From Artocarpus heterophyllus (taxonomy: Eukaryota; Streptophyta; Magnoliopsida; Rosales; Moraceae), in assembly GCA_025403435.1 (NCBI GenBank), contig CM046333.1, positions 15,401,770 to 15,465,769 of the forward strand: 64,000 nt of DNA. The letters are read 5' to 3'. A program made the position numbers and the translations under genes. Below, piece by piece: positions 37,861-49,482 of this stretch. Under the pieces are notes generated by a model, which saw only the letters and a list, made by a program, of their open reading frames with translations, did not search any database and was not told the DNA's origin. The first letter of the stretch is position 1. Every line of letters starts with the position of its first letter.

Positions 37861-38387
37861 AAAAAAAAAAACAACTAAATAACATTGCTCTAAGTCCTCA
37901 ACGGAACCCACCAGAACCTCAACGAAAACTATCATGTATCAGCGAGAAAACCTAAGCTCAATAATCAATCTGGCTAGAAAACTTAAGCTCAATAATCAAT
38001 CCAAAAAAAAAAAATTAGAAAACCTTCAAACAACCAGCTCAAATCCAATAATTAAAAAATAGAAAATAGAAAAAACAACATTTAAATTGCAAAATTTGAT
38101 CAGGATGGAAAAGGATGTGGAGTTAGAGATCTTCTTGCAATATGGCCACGTGTTGCCAAGACTTCACCGTCACGGATCATTGCAGCTTTACATGAAATCC
38201 GTCGCAAAGATTGCAGATAAGAGAACGAAAGCAACACGAAACCTTGAGATTAGACAGATCCGTTGCAGAGGCTGCCATTATAGAAAAAAATCATTTAATT
38301 TGAAATATATATAAACAAAAATTATCACAAAAGACAACAAAAATGTTCTCAAAATTGGATTAAAAAAGCAGTAGGATTTCAAAAATT

Positions 38388-38540
38388 ACGGTGTTCTTCC
38401 AACGATCTTGGGTGTTGACGTCGATGCCATATTCGATGAGGCACTTAGTGATTTGAATCCAGTCGTGGAGGAAGGCAACATGGAGGGGATTGCCAACCTG
38501 TGGCCATGAAGGAATAGCGTCATCAAATCTTCTCCCGGAA
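38388..38540 (-). pseudogene. captured ankyrin-repeat gene fragment
   Basis: On the minus strand this frame is open for about 50 codons and reads GNPLHVAFLHDWIQITKCLI then EYGIDVNTQDRWKNT. It has the ankyrin consensus (TPLHxA...G...V..LLexGadvn.qd). The DVNxQDRWKNT wording recalls the ankyrin part of plant Raf-like/integrin-linked-kinase-type proteins, which is a recollection and not a search result. There is no start, no kinase domain and no continuation, so this is a fragment carried by the MULE and unlikely to be functional. Confidence 0.65.
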
Positions 38541-40054
38541 CTGATGATCTAAACCTGCCAGAGGGAAGGAGTCACCGTCGCCAGAGAAGATGACTAGATT
38601 GCGTCATGATGAAATTGGAGTTTGTTAAGCTGCTTCATCTTTCATGACGACGCTGTCAAGGTCACCGATTTCATCAAAGACAAAATAAGAGTTCTTCTGT
38701 TTGGTTGGTGATCTGATCTTCCAGCAATGGCAGATCTTCAATCTGGCTTTGGTTTTCGGACGGAGAAGACCAGAGAGAGAGAGGATGGACGGAAGAACAG
38801 AGAAACAGAGGGAGAGAGAGATGAGGCGCAGAGAGAGGGGAGAGAGAGAGTATCGGAGCTGAGAGAAAGAAAGGAGAAAATGAAAGAGAGAGAGTAGAAA
38901 AATAGTAAATAGATCTGAAAGTGAGAAGAGCGAAAAAAATGCATTAGGGTTTTTTGGTTTAAACCAAGGTAAAAAAGTCAAACAATATATCAAAATAAAA
39001 ACAAAATATATACAAAATGGATAGTTTTAAAAAGTTAGAAAAATAATATTTTTAATAAGGGTATTTATAATAAAGGTATTTTATACAGTTTTCATTTCTA
39101 AGTCCTTAAAAAGTTTAAAATTCTATCGAAACGGTTTGTTCAGAAAATCCAAACACTTTCGCCATGTACTTACTGGTTTGGAAGATCTTGGTTAATGATG
39201 TTATAAGTGAGATAGCATAATTTTAAAACAGACATGGAACTATATTTAAACTTGAATATTCGTGATTACCCCAAGTTATGCGTCATTTGATAAGTACTCT
39301 CGAATTTTTTTCCTTCCTTTTGCACAATCTTGAAAATAAAAAAGGATATTTCAAAAAAAATATAAATAAAAATGGAGGATTGACAATATCAATCAATTGA
39401 TTGTAATTTAATAAACTAGTAGCCACTACGAAAAGTTAGTTTGATCTCCTTTGCCATTGGATGTTCTTTTTGTCCTCTTAACCATTGTGTCATTAATGAG
39501 ATATCGTCACAAACAGGAAAAAAGGTGGCGTCATTGTGTAGAAAATAATTTATAAAATAAAAAATACTAAACCCACTTAAATGATCGATTAAACAATGAC
39601 ACGTTAGAATTCTTAACTCTAAATATTCATAATTTTCTATAAAACTCTAAAATAACAATATTATAGTCCTACTTTCATATTAGATAATCAAGAAACTGAA
39701 TTAAACAATAAATACATGTATCCATGGCAACAACTATCAGTACTTTTACAGAATTACTATGATCATAAATAAACGGATTATTATTTTCCTCAATCAAATC
39801 ATCTTAATTTTTCAATAGGTTATTTCTCTTCTTGGTAGAAAGAGGAGAAAGTTATAGAATGATTCGATGTCTTAGGACCACAACCTATAATGCCTTTATA
39901 TACTAATCCACTTGGATCCCATGAAACTTAGTTAGATCAGTATTGAGTATCCACTCATTAAACTTATACTCGGTTAGTAACCTATGGGTTTTCTATAAAT
40001 AGATCACTTAAAAATAGCTCATTATAATTAAATAGCCATAATATAATTGTTATA

Positions 40055-41411
40055 AGGGAATTTACATAAATGTAGCTTTTTAGACTCAATTTTTGTTTAT
40101 ACCACAAAATGTAAAAAGTTCTTATGCCACAAAATGGATTAAGGGACTAATAGTTCCACATATCCCATTAGGAGATTCCCACATGTCTTGCATGTCTAAG
40201 TGGGACATTCCTTCCCACTTCCCAAATGTCCCGCTAGGACATTTCAATATGTTCTGACGAGACATTCTAGATATTTCAAAACTTTCTATATGTCCTACTG
40301 GAATATTTCTACATGTCCTAGTAGAACATTCCGAAAACCTCTCATGTCTCAATGGGACATTTCCACTACCACAACAACAACCAAAAAAAAAAGAGGAAGA
40401 AAAAAAAAAGTAACAACTGCAACAATAACAAGCGTATATCTTCTCAACTAAAAACAAGCACACACTATATATAGCCTAGTATATATATTATACACTATAT
40501 ATACATGTGAGAAGTTCAATAAGCATGCACGGGAGGTCGTATTGGTCGAGGAAGAACTTGTTGTCTCTCAATATCTCTACATGGAGAGAAATTATAACGA
40601 AAACCATTAACGCATCAGAGAACAAACTTGCCATAATCGTCGGAGAAGTCGACGGCAGTCTCTGGGTCGACCTAAGAAGAGAGAACGCTGATGAGGAGGT
40701 TGAGGATGTAGATCTTGAGGTCATACGAACACCATGCCGAGACACGCTATTCAACGAGCACGTGCGGCATCGACAGCCATAAAAAACCAAAGGGAAAAAA
40801 ACTAAATGGAAAACTCATCCAGAATTGGATGGAGCTCATGGAGATCGGAGAGCCCAGATCAACAAGCCCTCATCCACGCCAGTAACCTCTAGATCTCGAC
40901 CGCCATTGTAAAAGAAGAGAGGGATGAACGAATATCTAATTGACTTCGGGAGCCGTGATTGAAGGATATGATCGACTTCGAAAACTTGTCAATGCAATCC
41001 GCGAGCTTGTCCTTGATCTTGGCAAGTGAATGGAGGTCGATCGGAGATCACCGTCGCTATCGATGGACAAACTTCCAATCTCACAACCTACCCACACGAT
41101 CTCTCAATCTCTCGTGCTGGTTCATCTTCGATGGCGACAGTCATCATCGTTCAAAGGTTGAAGAGAGAGGATGGACAGAGATGAAGAAAAAGAAGAAGGA
41201 AGAGAAAGAGTGTGAGAAACACAGAGAGAGGGAGAGGAAAAAGAAGCAACAGGAGAAAGAGAGTGAGAGGAGAGAGAGAGAGAGGAAAAACTTTTGGGAC
41301 GCTAATAACTCATCTTTTTTTTTTTTGGTGGCATATCAAATTTTTGAAAACCTTCTAGTGGCAGAAAAAAAGAGAGAGTTAAAAAAAAAAAGCATAACAT
41401 GTAATTTTCTC
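40055..41411. mobile_element. Mutator-like element inserted in the copia-2 3' LTR
   Basis: A 1,357-bp insertion is flanked by 9-bp duplications (ATTGTTATA at 40046-40054 and ATTGTTGTA at 41412-41420). The uninterrupted LTR at 49.4 kb shows the empty-site sequence. The ends are imperfect inverted repeats: AGGGAATTTACATAAATGTA on the left and, inverted, GAGAAAATTACATG on the right. The interior repeats the layout of the element at 37299-39093: a palindromic array (40158-40364), a GC-richer block (40500-41160) and a GAGA-rich tract (41165-41290). I could not identify the gene sources of the GC-richer block. Confidence 0.75.
40158..40364. repeat. array of seven palindromic ATGTCC..GGACAT units in the MULE
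   Basis: Seven units of roughly 27 bp fit a pattern like ATGTCCCACTAGGACATTTC, for instance AATGTCCCGCTAGGACATTT at about 40225 and CATGTCTCAATGGGACATTT at about 40343. Each is an imperfect palindrome. Some adjacent units are separated by short unrelated spacers. Confidence 0.75.
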
Positions 41412-41479
41412 ATTGTTGTATTTAATATGTTGCCCATAACATCTTAGAAACGAAATTTCTTAACAATCTTTCACTTGGC

Positions 41480-43644
41480 CTGCATATAATTCCTGAAACA
41501 ATTATACCATATGTTCCTTAGGCACAAAATTCTATGCTATTTATCTTTAGACTTCACTTTAATTTCAATCTGTTCACTTTAATTTCAATCTGGTCCATCT
41601 CCTATATTAGTATGGAATCAAAGCGGCTTTCGTCACATATAATGATAACTAAACCTTCAATAGTTGCCATATCAACATATTCAATGACATAAATCAACTA
41701 TGGATCAGTAGCATGGAAATTACATGCAATGTGATATCAAACATGCTTATTTTCAACTGGTCTTACTTTAGTCTTTAGTGAGATCAATCTGAAATCTTTA
41801 AACACAATGCAAAAACAGCATATAGAAAATAGACAAATAAATTCAGAGATAAACCATAAACCATCAACTTCATTTTGCAAAAGATCAACACATATAAATG
41901 TTTAAATAAAACATAGAACATCTAAAGTTAACTTTTACTAAACCAAAGTATCATCAAATAAACCAACAATCTCTTGAAAGACCTTAGGTGGTAAACCCTT
42001 GGTTAGCGAATCTGCTAACATAGAGTTTGTCCCTATATATTCTTCTGAAACCGGACCACTCTGTACTTTCTCCTTAACAACTGAAACTTGATGTCAATAT
42101 GTTTTGACTGTGTCGAGTTTCTGTTGTTGTTTGAATATAGCACTATTGATTTATTATCATAGTATATCTTTAATGGCCTTTCAACGCCACCTATTACACA
42201 CAGCCCAGGGACAAATTTTTATAACCATATCCCATGATTAGATGCCTCGTAACAGGCTATAAACTCTATAGCCATGGTTGAAGAAGCTATGAGTGTCTGC
42301 TTATGACTTTTCCAGTAAATAGCTCCTCTAGCTAGCACATAAACATGGCCTAATGTGAAACACTTACTTTATTACCATCTAGCATAATCGGAATCAGAAT
42401 GCCCAATGATCTCCAAACTGTTAATCTTTGATAGGTGAGTACGAAGTATTTTCCTCTCTACAAATAACACATAATCTGCTTGGCAACTTTCCAACGTTCC
42501 ATTCTTGGCTTACTCAAATATCTGCCTAATACTCCCACTATAAAAGTTATATTTGGACGTGTACAAACTTCAGCATACATTAGACTTCCTTTAGCCGATG
42601 CATAAGGAATATTTTACATCTCTTTCCTTTTAAGGTCATTCTTGGGGCATTGATCGAGACTAAGCTTGTCTCCTTTAGCTATGGGCGTATCTCCTAATGA
42701 ACAACCCTTCATGCCAAATCTACTTAAAACCTTTTTGATATAGCGCTTTTGTAGTAACCTAAGGATACCTTAAGAGCAATCTTGCAGTATTTGTATACCT
42801 AAAAAAAAAAAAGGCGTTCCCAAGATCTTTTACTCAAAATTCTTTGTCAGAAATCTTTTTGGTTTCGTGCAATAAGCTTATATTGCTACTATCAAGCAGT
42901 GTATTATCGACATATAAAATTAGGAAGATATATTTACTCCTGCTGAACTTGAGATATACACAGTTCCCAACCATATTTGCCTCAAAACCATGTGAGATAA
43001 TTACTTGATGAAACTTGTGATACCGTTGACGAGCAGCTTGTTTGAGACCAATAGATGAATTTCTTTAACTTACAGAGCATAGACTTTGGATCTCCAAATA
43101 CAAAGTTTTCTAGTTGAACAATATAACTCGTCTTATCAATATCTCCATTGAGAAATGTTGTCTTAGCACTCATCTGATGTAACTCTAAATCAAAACGAGC
43201 CGCGAGTGCCATTGTTGTCCTAAAAGAGTCTTTTGATAAAACCGAGGAGAAAGTCACTTTATAATCTATGCCTTCTTTTTGAGTGAAACATTTGTCGACT
43301 AGACGAGCCTTATATCTTTAGACATTGCCTCTTGAATCCCTTTTGGTTTTAAATATCCATTTGCGACCAATGGTCTTCGCTTCTTTAGGCAAATCGACAA
43401 GATCCCAAATCTTTCATGAATTTCATCGCATCTTTAGGCAAATCCCAGTCTACTTTTAAGAGTTTGAACTTTGCATAGATTGTTGCAAGTTGATTGGATC
43501 ATCTTTCACTAAGCTTACATAAACTTCATGTTCTTGGAGATAATATAATTATCTGGAATTGCACTTCTCCGATCTCTAGTGGATCTCCTTTATGGAATTT
43601 CTTTCGGTTGTTAAGTTTGCTTTATTGGTGCATTATGAGGAACC
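41480..43644 (-). pseudogene. copia-2 reverse transcriptase and RNase H remnant
   Basis: On the minus strand 43257-42982 reads VTFSSVLSKDSFRTTMALAA then LELHQMSAKTTFLNGDID, a clear copia reverse-transcriptase segment. RNase H-type phrases follow towards 41950, where the RNase H C-terminal wording of copia elements is recognisable. Stops and frameshifts are frequent. The region is interrupted upstream at 43650 by a solo LTR. Confidence 0.83.
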
Positions 43645-43649
43645 TTATT

Positions 43650-45706
43650 TGTAACACCCACCTATTCTTTGTCAGAAATGTTATGATTTTAAGGAGATTT
43701 TTATGTTATGATATATGGTATGGTGTTTTGTTCTGAATTTTTTATATGATGTTCATGCATGTGTTATGTAATGTTCCTCCAAATTTCAAGTCATTACGAA
43801 TTTTCTATGATAAGTTATGAATTTTCTATCATCTATCCCTCACAGTAAATTATTGTTGTTTAGCTATGATGCATGAAAAATGTAATTTTTATTCAAGGGG
43901 TAAATGAATGTTGTTTTTCACGAAATTTGGTAAGAATGTTCATGTATATGTTATGTTATGGACTGCAAAGTTTTGTAATGTTTTGATGAGTGAAATTTAT
44001 GTTATGAAATTTCTATGAGTTTAGGTCAAGAAAACTGTTTTAACAATGTTAATTTTGGACTTTCATTTTATGAAATGTTTTATATGTTTAAATGATTTTA
44101 TTGATGATGAATAATTTTATGATATTGAAATATATGATAATAAGATATTAGTATGAATTTTAAAATTTAAAATATATGTATTTTAATTGTTAGAAGATGT
44201 TTTCAAAAGATTACTCATCTACATTATTATTATTGTTGGCAGATTTTCATGTTTGTAATGTATGAGATGTTTTGATGATTATACTTAAGGATGCATGTTA
44301 TGAATTATGTTTATGTGAGATGAATGTGTTTGTGATGAGATATGAATGAATGTTATATGAATGGATGATTTACGCTATGATAATAAGTATTAATTTTATT
44401 TGTATTCTTTAAATGGATAAATGGTATGAACACACATAGGATCGAGCACATTGAGACCGCGGCATCGCCACCAAATCATATAAAGGTTAAGTAAGCTAGC
44501 TTTGACGTTAAGTACATTCTCACCTGCAACATGATATGATTTTATAAGGTTTGAAATTATGATCCTAATGATGTTTATTCTATGATGATTTTATTTAAAG
44601 TTTTCTTATGAAAAGTTTCTATGTTTAAAAGTTATGCATGTATGATGATGACATGTTTCAAAGTATGAAAGTTATGTATATAAGTATCACCTAATAAGTG
44701 TTGCACACCAATGTTATGCTATGATAAGTTATGATGTCATGTTTGGTTTGGGATTAGCTACCATTTTCCTCTCATGACGGCGCGTCTACAATGATGTTTA
44801 TGGTGCAACACTTGGGCCCTAAAGATAAAATAGAATAAGTTTGAATATGATCAAGAAATGAAAGATATATTTCTAAGAAATTGTGCTTAATGCACTTTTA
44901 TGATATGATGATAATGATGTATATGAAATGTTTTAAATAGTGAGAATTATATGTACTTACTAAGCATTAGCTTATTCAAGTTTATGTCATGTTGCAGATA
45001 AGGGTAAGAAAGTCGTGGACTAGGCGGAGGATATGGAATGGCGTGTGAGCAAAGTTTGATGAATTGTAACCTGAAGAATGCCAAGAAGAAAGTTTATCAA
45101 GTTCTATAATATGGACATATTTATTCATTAAGTTTTAAGAATACATGAACTATGTTTTTATATTTTATTTCATCATTTTAAGGATTTTGATCTTCCGCAT
45201 TTTTTTTTATGAAAAGTTGAATTTTGTCTTAAAATTTAGTTTTCTGAAAAACTTTTGGCTCGGTCGGCCTGCCGAACATCTTTGGTCGGCCTGCCGATCA
45301 CATATTCGGCCTGCCGAACATTGATAAGTTTTTAAAGCCAGATTACAGAGCCTCTGCCGGCCTGCCGGTTGATGATCTCCGGCCTGCCGATCATGTCCGG
45401 CCTTCCGAAGTCCCAAGTAGCTTTTAAGTGATGTAATATTTTCATGAGATATGATTTAGTAATTTGGTATATTTATCTTATTTAAGCAAGTTTATGATCA
45501 AAAGTAAAGTGAGTTTAAATTATGGATTAAATTAGTGAATGTTGTAAAAAAAAATGTATGTATGGATCCTGGTTATGTTTTCCTTAACTACGTTTACAAT
45601 TAAAATATCGTATAAGTTTTGTACTTTAATTTTATATAAACAAATAAATAAGTATGTAATGTATGAATATAACGACATCTGTGATATCCGTAAGGGGGGC
45701 GTTACA
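43650..45706 (-). mobile_element. nested solo LTR of 2,057 bp in copia-2 pol, carrying TCGGCCTGCCGA repeats
   Basis: The segment is bounded on the plus strand by TGTAACACCCACC and GGGGGGCGTTACA and flanked by TTATT duplications (43645-43649 and 45707-45711). The termini resemble Del/Tekay-type gypsy LTRs. Read on the minus strand it contains the AGCTAATGCTTAGTAAGT block (about 44953-44979), equivalent to the GAGCTTTCGCTCAGTAAGTT block of the LTR at 30675-35820. It has no coding sequence. Six copies of a TCGGCCTGCCGA-like 12-mer lie at 45264-45408. Confidence 0.85.
45264..45408. repeat. six copies of the near-palindromic 12-mer TCGGCCTGCCGA
   Basis: Exact copies lie at 45264-45275, 45286-45297 and 45306-45317. 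Variants are CCGGCCTGCCGG at 45357, CCGGCCTGCCGA at 45379 and CCGGCCTTCCGA at 45397. The surrounding sequence is AT-rich and unrelated between copies. The same 12-mer occurs in the solo LTR at 26803-28789. Confidence 0.85.
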
Positions 45707-45711
45707 TTATT

Positions 45712-48420
45712 GTTGTCTTATTCTAGAACAATGTCAAGAGCACAAGCCCAATCATTGTTGTCTTGTATTGGAGTTGCATCTTGAACAATGATAGGAATTA
45801 GAGCTTGACCATTGTTAATAGCAATTTCTTCTTCAAAGACAACATTACTTACTTTATCTTCTCCTCCAAACTCAACATCCTCAAGGAAGCTTGCATTTTT
45901 GTCTCAAAGGACTTACTAGTGGGATCATAAAATCAAAAGCCCTGAGAGTGCTCACGTATCCAACGAAGTAGCAGCTAACCATTCTTGAGTCCAATTTCTT
46001 TTCATTTGGCCTATAAGTTCATGCCTCAACTAGACGACCTTGAATGTGTAAATGTTCAATGTTAGGCTTCTTGCCTATCCATAGTTCATAAGGGTTTTAA
46101 CTATCGCTTTTTTTGGAACCCTATTAAGGATTTATGTTGTAGCCATTAGTGTTTCTCTTTGAAGCAATTCAAGTAAAGAAGAATGACTAATCATACTTCT
46201 CACCATATCCTTAAGTGTTTTGCTTCATCTTTCAGTAACGCCATTCATGTTGGGTTTGCCCAGCATTATGTATTGCGGGACGATTCCACCTTCCTTTAGG
46301 AAGAGGGCAAAGGGATGATGTTGTTTTCTTTATCTATCATATCTACTATAGTATTCACCATCACAATTAGATTTGACAGCTTTAATTTTCTTGCTAAGTT
46401 GAAGTTCAACTTTGATTTTAAAATACTTGAAAATGTCCGAGGATTGAGACTTCTCATGTATTAATTATAGGTATCTTGAGTAGTCGTCTATGAACGTAAT
46501 GAAATACTATTGGCCATTCCATGAAGTCGTAGGGCATGGACCATAGATATCAATACATACAAGTTTAAAGACGTCTTGACATCTGTTGGCACCTGATTTC
46601 CTTATATTTGTCTGTTTCCCCTTGATGTACTCAATGTAGACTTGAAAGTCTGTCAAACCTAGGGGTCAAGAATTCTATCAGACACAAGTCTTTGAATTCT
46701 CTGTTTAGAGATATGACATGAACACTTATGCCATAAGGCAGCAGAATCCTTTAATTGACACTTTGTACCACATGTACTAGTATGCAAATTTTCATTATAG
46801 GAATTAACATTATCAAGCATATAAAGATTAGCAATTGAAAAAGAATAACTTTATTATTTTCAAACGAACAAGAATAACCGGAATTGTCCAAATAAAAATA
46901 AATTAAATTCTGTCTAAAAGATGATACAACACAAATCTTATTCAAATCGAAATAAACTCTAGCCTTTAACAATAATCTAAAATTCCCTATAACCTCAACT
47001 GGAACATTATTGTCATCGCTTACAAAGATGAATCTTTCAATAGCATTTGGTGGTCCACTCCATAGACAACCCTACATAGACATACTTATGTGAGCAGTAG
47101 CACCAGAATCTACCCATCAAGAATCTTTAGGTATAATAGCTAAATTAACTTCGAAACAAACTAAAGTAAGAAGCTTACCGTTCTTTGCATGCCAAGCGGC
47201 GTATTTGGAACACTCTTTCTTTTTATGTCCTCTTTTCTTGTAGAAGTAGCAAGTAAATTCTTCATCTTGCTTTTTCTGTTTCTTCTGCTGAGGTGTTCCT
47301 TCTACAGCTTTCTTAGCTCTCTTCTTTTTCTTGTTCTGAGTGGTTGATGTTAATTGAGCACTTTCAGTCTCATCTCATTAAATCCCTTCTTCTTCTTACA
47401 CACAGTGAGATATGAGCTCACTAAGAATGTATTTGTCCTTTTGGGTGTTATAGCTCATTTTAAATTGTTTGTATTGTGTAGAAAGAAAAATCAAAACAAT
47501 GCACGAGCAAGTCCTTAAACAACTTTAACTTTAGTTCTGAAGCGAGATGAGACATCTCTATGATGTACTCCCTTATATTCCCTTTTCTTTTATACTTCAT
47601 AGAAATGAATTTATCCAAAAGGTTACTCGTTTCCAGCTTTTAATTTTTTTATTAAAATATTTCTCAATTTCCTCAACGATCTTTTTAGCAGTACTACTCT
47701 CAGTAATGAAGACATGCGATTAAAGCGATCCTACATCTCAATTTTAGTTTCATTTAGGATTTTCATAGTGGAATAGGTCATTCTTCCTTTAGCAAAGATT
47801 TGAATCCATACATCCAAGAATGATTTCCACATTCTCTTTCCATACCTTAAAATTTGTCCCATTCAGCATTGGGATATTATTGATTTGAGTAGAAACATTT
47901 GTAGCAATAGCAATGGAAACGAATAGAGGACAAAATAAATCATCATACTCACAATAAAAAAGATGTCATAATAAAAGCAAACAAATGACATAACAAAACA
48001 AAAGTGGGGGACCCATCTCAAGATACCTAGCACAACATGGATGTGTAGTCTTTAGACAGAGATATCAACTATAAGTGGTACTCTCAACACAGTAATCAAA
48101 TATTGAAAATAAGCCCTGTTAAGCAATAGCCTTTCTTTAGACCGGCTATTGTTCACATAGAAAGCTTTATAATTGTTACATATTTATAACTATAGATGTG
48201 CCCCCTATTTGGCTAAACGATAACCTTCCTTTGAGCCGGTCACAATTCGCAAAAATACTAGACATACAAACAGCTTGATATTTTTAATTAAGTTCATCTA
48301 ACACAATAGAGGTTACTTTGGCAACATGTTGTTTCAATCAATTTAATTAAAAATATAAGACATAAGCAGTGTAAATTATAATTTTAATTGTAACTAAAAC
48401 AACTTTCTTGAAATTCCTTT
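45712..48420 (-). pseudogene. copia-2 gag and integrase remnant
   Basis: On the minus strand a CCHC zinc knuckle near 47265-47170 reads CYFYKKRGHKKKECSKYAAW, the gag nucleocapsid motif with its first cysteine pair damaged. The integrase region reads YFITFIDDYSRY near 46520-46480 and a PNMNGVTER-type phrase near 46260-46220. These lie in the correct copia order. Many stops and frameshifts make it a relic. Confidence 0.82.
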
Positions 48421-48439
48421 AAAAAAATTTATAGTGTGC

Positions 48440-48700
48440 ACAAGTGTCGTAGTGCCAAACCCTGCCCCACGGGTGTCACGGCGCTATGAGATTTTGTCCG
48501 CTGCGCTGCAGCTTGCCTGAACGGCCACCACGAAGCTACAAAAATCATTGTTGAGCATCTGTCTGCGACGCTGAAGGCCGCCCCACGAACGCTGCAGCAC
48601 TACGAGAATAGCAACACTCTACCCGCAATGCTACAGCCCACCTCATGGGCATCACGGCACTGTGGGAATTGTAGCCCTTACCTGATGAACGTCGCGACAC
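48440..48700. repeat. four degenerate GC-rich units in the copia-2 leader
   Basis: On the minus strand a unit of about 62-70 bp recurs roughly four times. Its wording is like TAGTGCCGTGACGCCCGTGG then GGGCTGCAGCGTCGCGGACA. It stands out as GC-rich in an AT-rich setting. It lies between the 5' LTR and gag of copia-2, the same relative place as the palindrome cluster of copia-1. Confidence 0.6.
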
Positions 48701-48969
48701 TCCGTCGCATTTTGCAACGAAAATTCCGTACAAAAAAAATAAAAGAATGTTGAAAATTTGATTTTTCCCATTGCAATTCAATTCTTTAATTCTCAATAAC
48801 CCACTATAATACTGTGGCTCAGTCAAAGCAATAATTCCTTAGCAAAAATCGTGTAAGAATCATAATTCATATAAAGAATCCAAAATTTTTTTATAATAAA
48901 ATTCCAAAATAAAGAAAGAATAGAAAACAATTCATGTTAAACAATTTTAATAATCTAATATGCTAATCG

Positions 48970-48982
48970 TTCTTATGCCACT
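48970..48982 (-). other. copia-2 primer-binding site (decayed)
   Basis: Immediately after the 5' LTR end the minus strand reads AGTGGCATAAGAACG, a degraded relative of TGGTATCAGAGC, the plant initiator-tRNA primer site. Position supports the call more than identity does. Confidence 0.55.
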
Positions 48983-49482
48983 TGTTAGAACTCTTAATTC
49001 TAGATATTCATAATTTTGTAGAACCTTAAAAAATAATATCACAGTTTTAGGATTACATCATGCCAGATTATCAAGAAACTGAATTAAAGAACAGATACGT
49101 ATATCCATGGCAACAGCTATTGATTCTTTTGCAGAATTACTATGATGGTAGATGAACGGATTATTGTCTTCCTCAATCAAATCACCTTAGCTCTTCAATG
49201 GGCTCTCTCTTTTTGTTGGGGAGAGGAGAAAGCTGTAGAATAATTTGACATCTTAAGGACCATAACCTATAATGCCTTTATATACGTTTCCACTAGGATC
49301 TCATTAAACCTAGTTGAGTCAATATTGGGCATTTACTCATTAAACTCATACTCGGTTGGTAGTCTATGGGCATTCCATAAATAGATCACTTAGAAATAGC
49401 CAATTATAATTAAACAGTCATAATATAATTGTTATATTTTAATATACTGCCCACAACATTTGGAAAACAAAATTTCCCAACT
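48983..49482 (-). repeat. copia-2 5' LTR
   Basis: It aligns along its length with the other copia-2 LTR, including TATATAAAGGCATTATAGG near 49275. The minus-strand start reads AGTTGGGAAATTT, where TG is expected, so its first base has mutated. The inner end TTCTAACA retains CA. Confidence 0.88.

Larger units (their letters stand above)
37299..39093. mobile_element. Mutator-like element carrying host gene fragments (Pack-MULE type)
   Basis: A 1,795-bp element is flanked by 9-bp near-identical duplications (ATTTCTAAA at 37290-37298 and ATTTCTAAG at 39094-39102), the size typical of Mutator-like elements. Its ends are imperfect inverted repeats: GAGCAACTTACAAGAATACC on the left and, inverted, GAAAACTGTATAAAATACC on the right. 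From left to right it holds a palindromic repeat array (37430-37860), a GC-richer region with gene-derived sequence (38090-38640) and a GAGA-rich stretch (38765-38900). It has no transposase. Confidence 0.72.
39602..41465 (-). repeat. copia-2 3' LTR, interrupted by a Mutator-like element
   Basis: On the minus strand the LTR begins TGTTAAGAAATTTCG at 41465 and ends TTCTAACG at 39602. Excluding the inserted element and one copy of its duplication it is about 498 bp, matching the 500 bp of the other LTR. It contains TATATAAAGG near 39895. AAGTGAAAGAT just outside, at about 41466-41476, is the likely polypurine tract. Confidence 0.87.
39602..49482 (-). mobile_element. second copia LTR retrotransposon (copia-2), minus strand, decayed and nested
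   Basis: Two homologous LTRs of about 500 bp (39602-41465 with an insertion inside, and 48983-49482) bracket a minus-strand copia polyprotein remnant. The remnant contains a gag zinc knuckle, an integrase DDYSRY phrase and NGVTER-type motif, a reverse transcriptase segment, and RNase H. Target-site duplications have decayed (TGACA against TGATC), so the outer limits are approximate. A MULE sits in the 3' LTR and a solo LTR sits in pol. This element looks older than copia-1. Confidence 0.87.

Noticed and set aside
38625..38993. Leu/Ser/Phe-rich minus-strand frame of 122 codons
   Set aside because: It is produced by the GAGA-rich tract of the MULE; the composition is entirely repeat-driven.
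40959..41447. Plus-strand frame of 162 codons with Lys/Glu/Arg-rich middle
   Set aside because: It lies inside a Mutator-like element, crosses its right end into the copia LTR, and its charged part is the GAGA tract. No domain seen.
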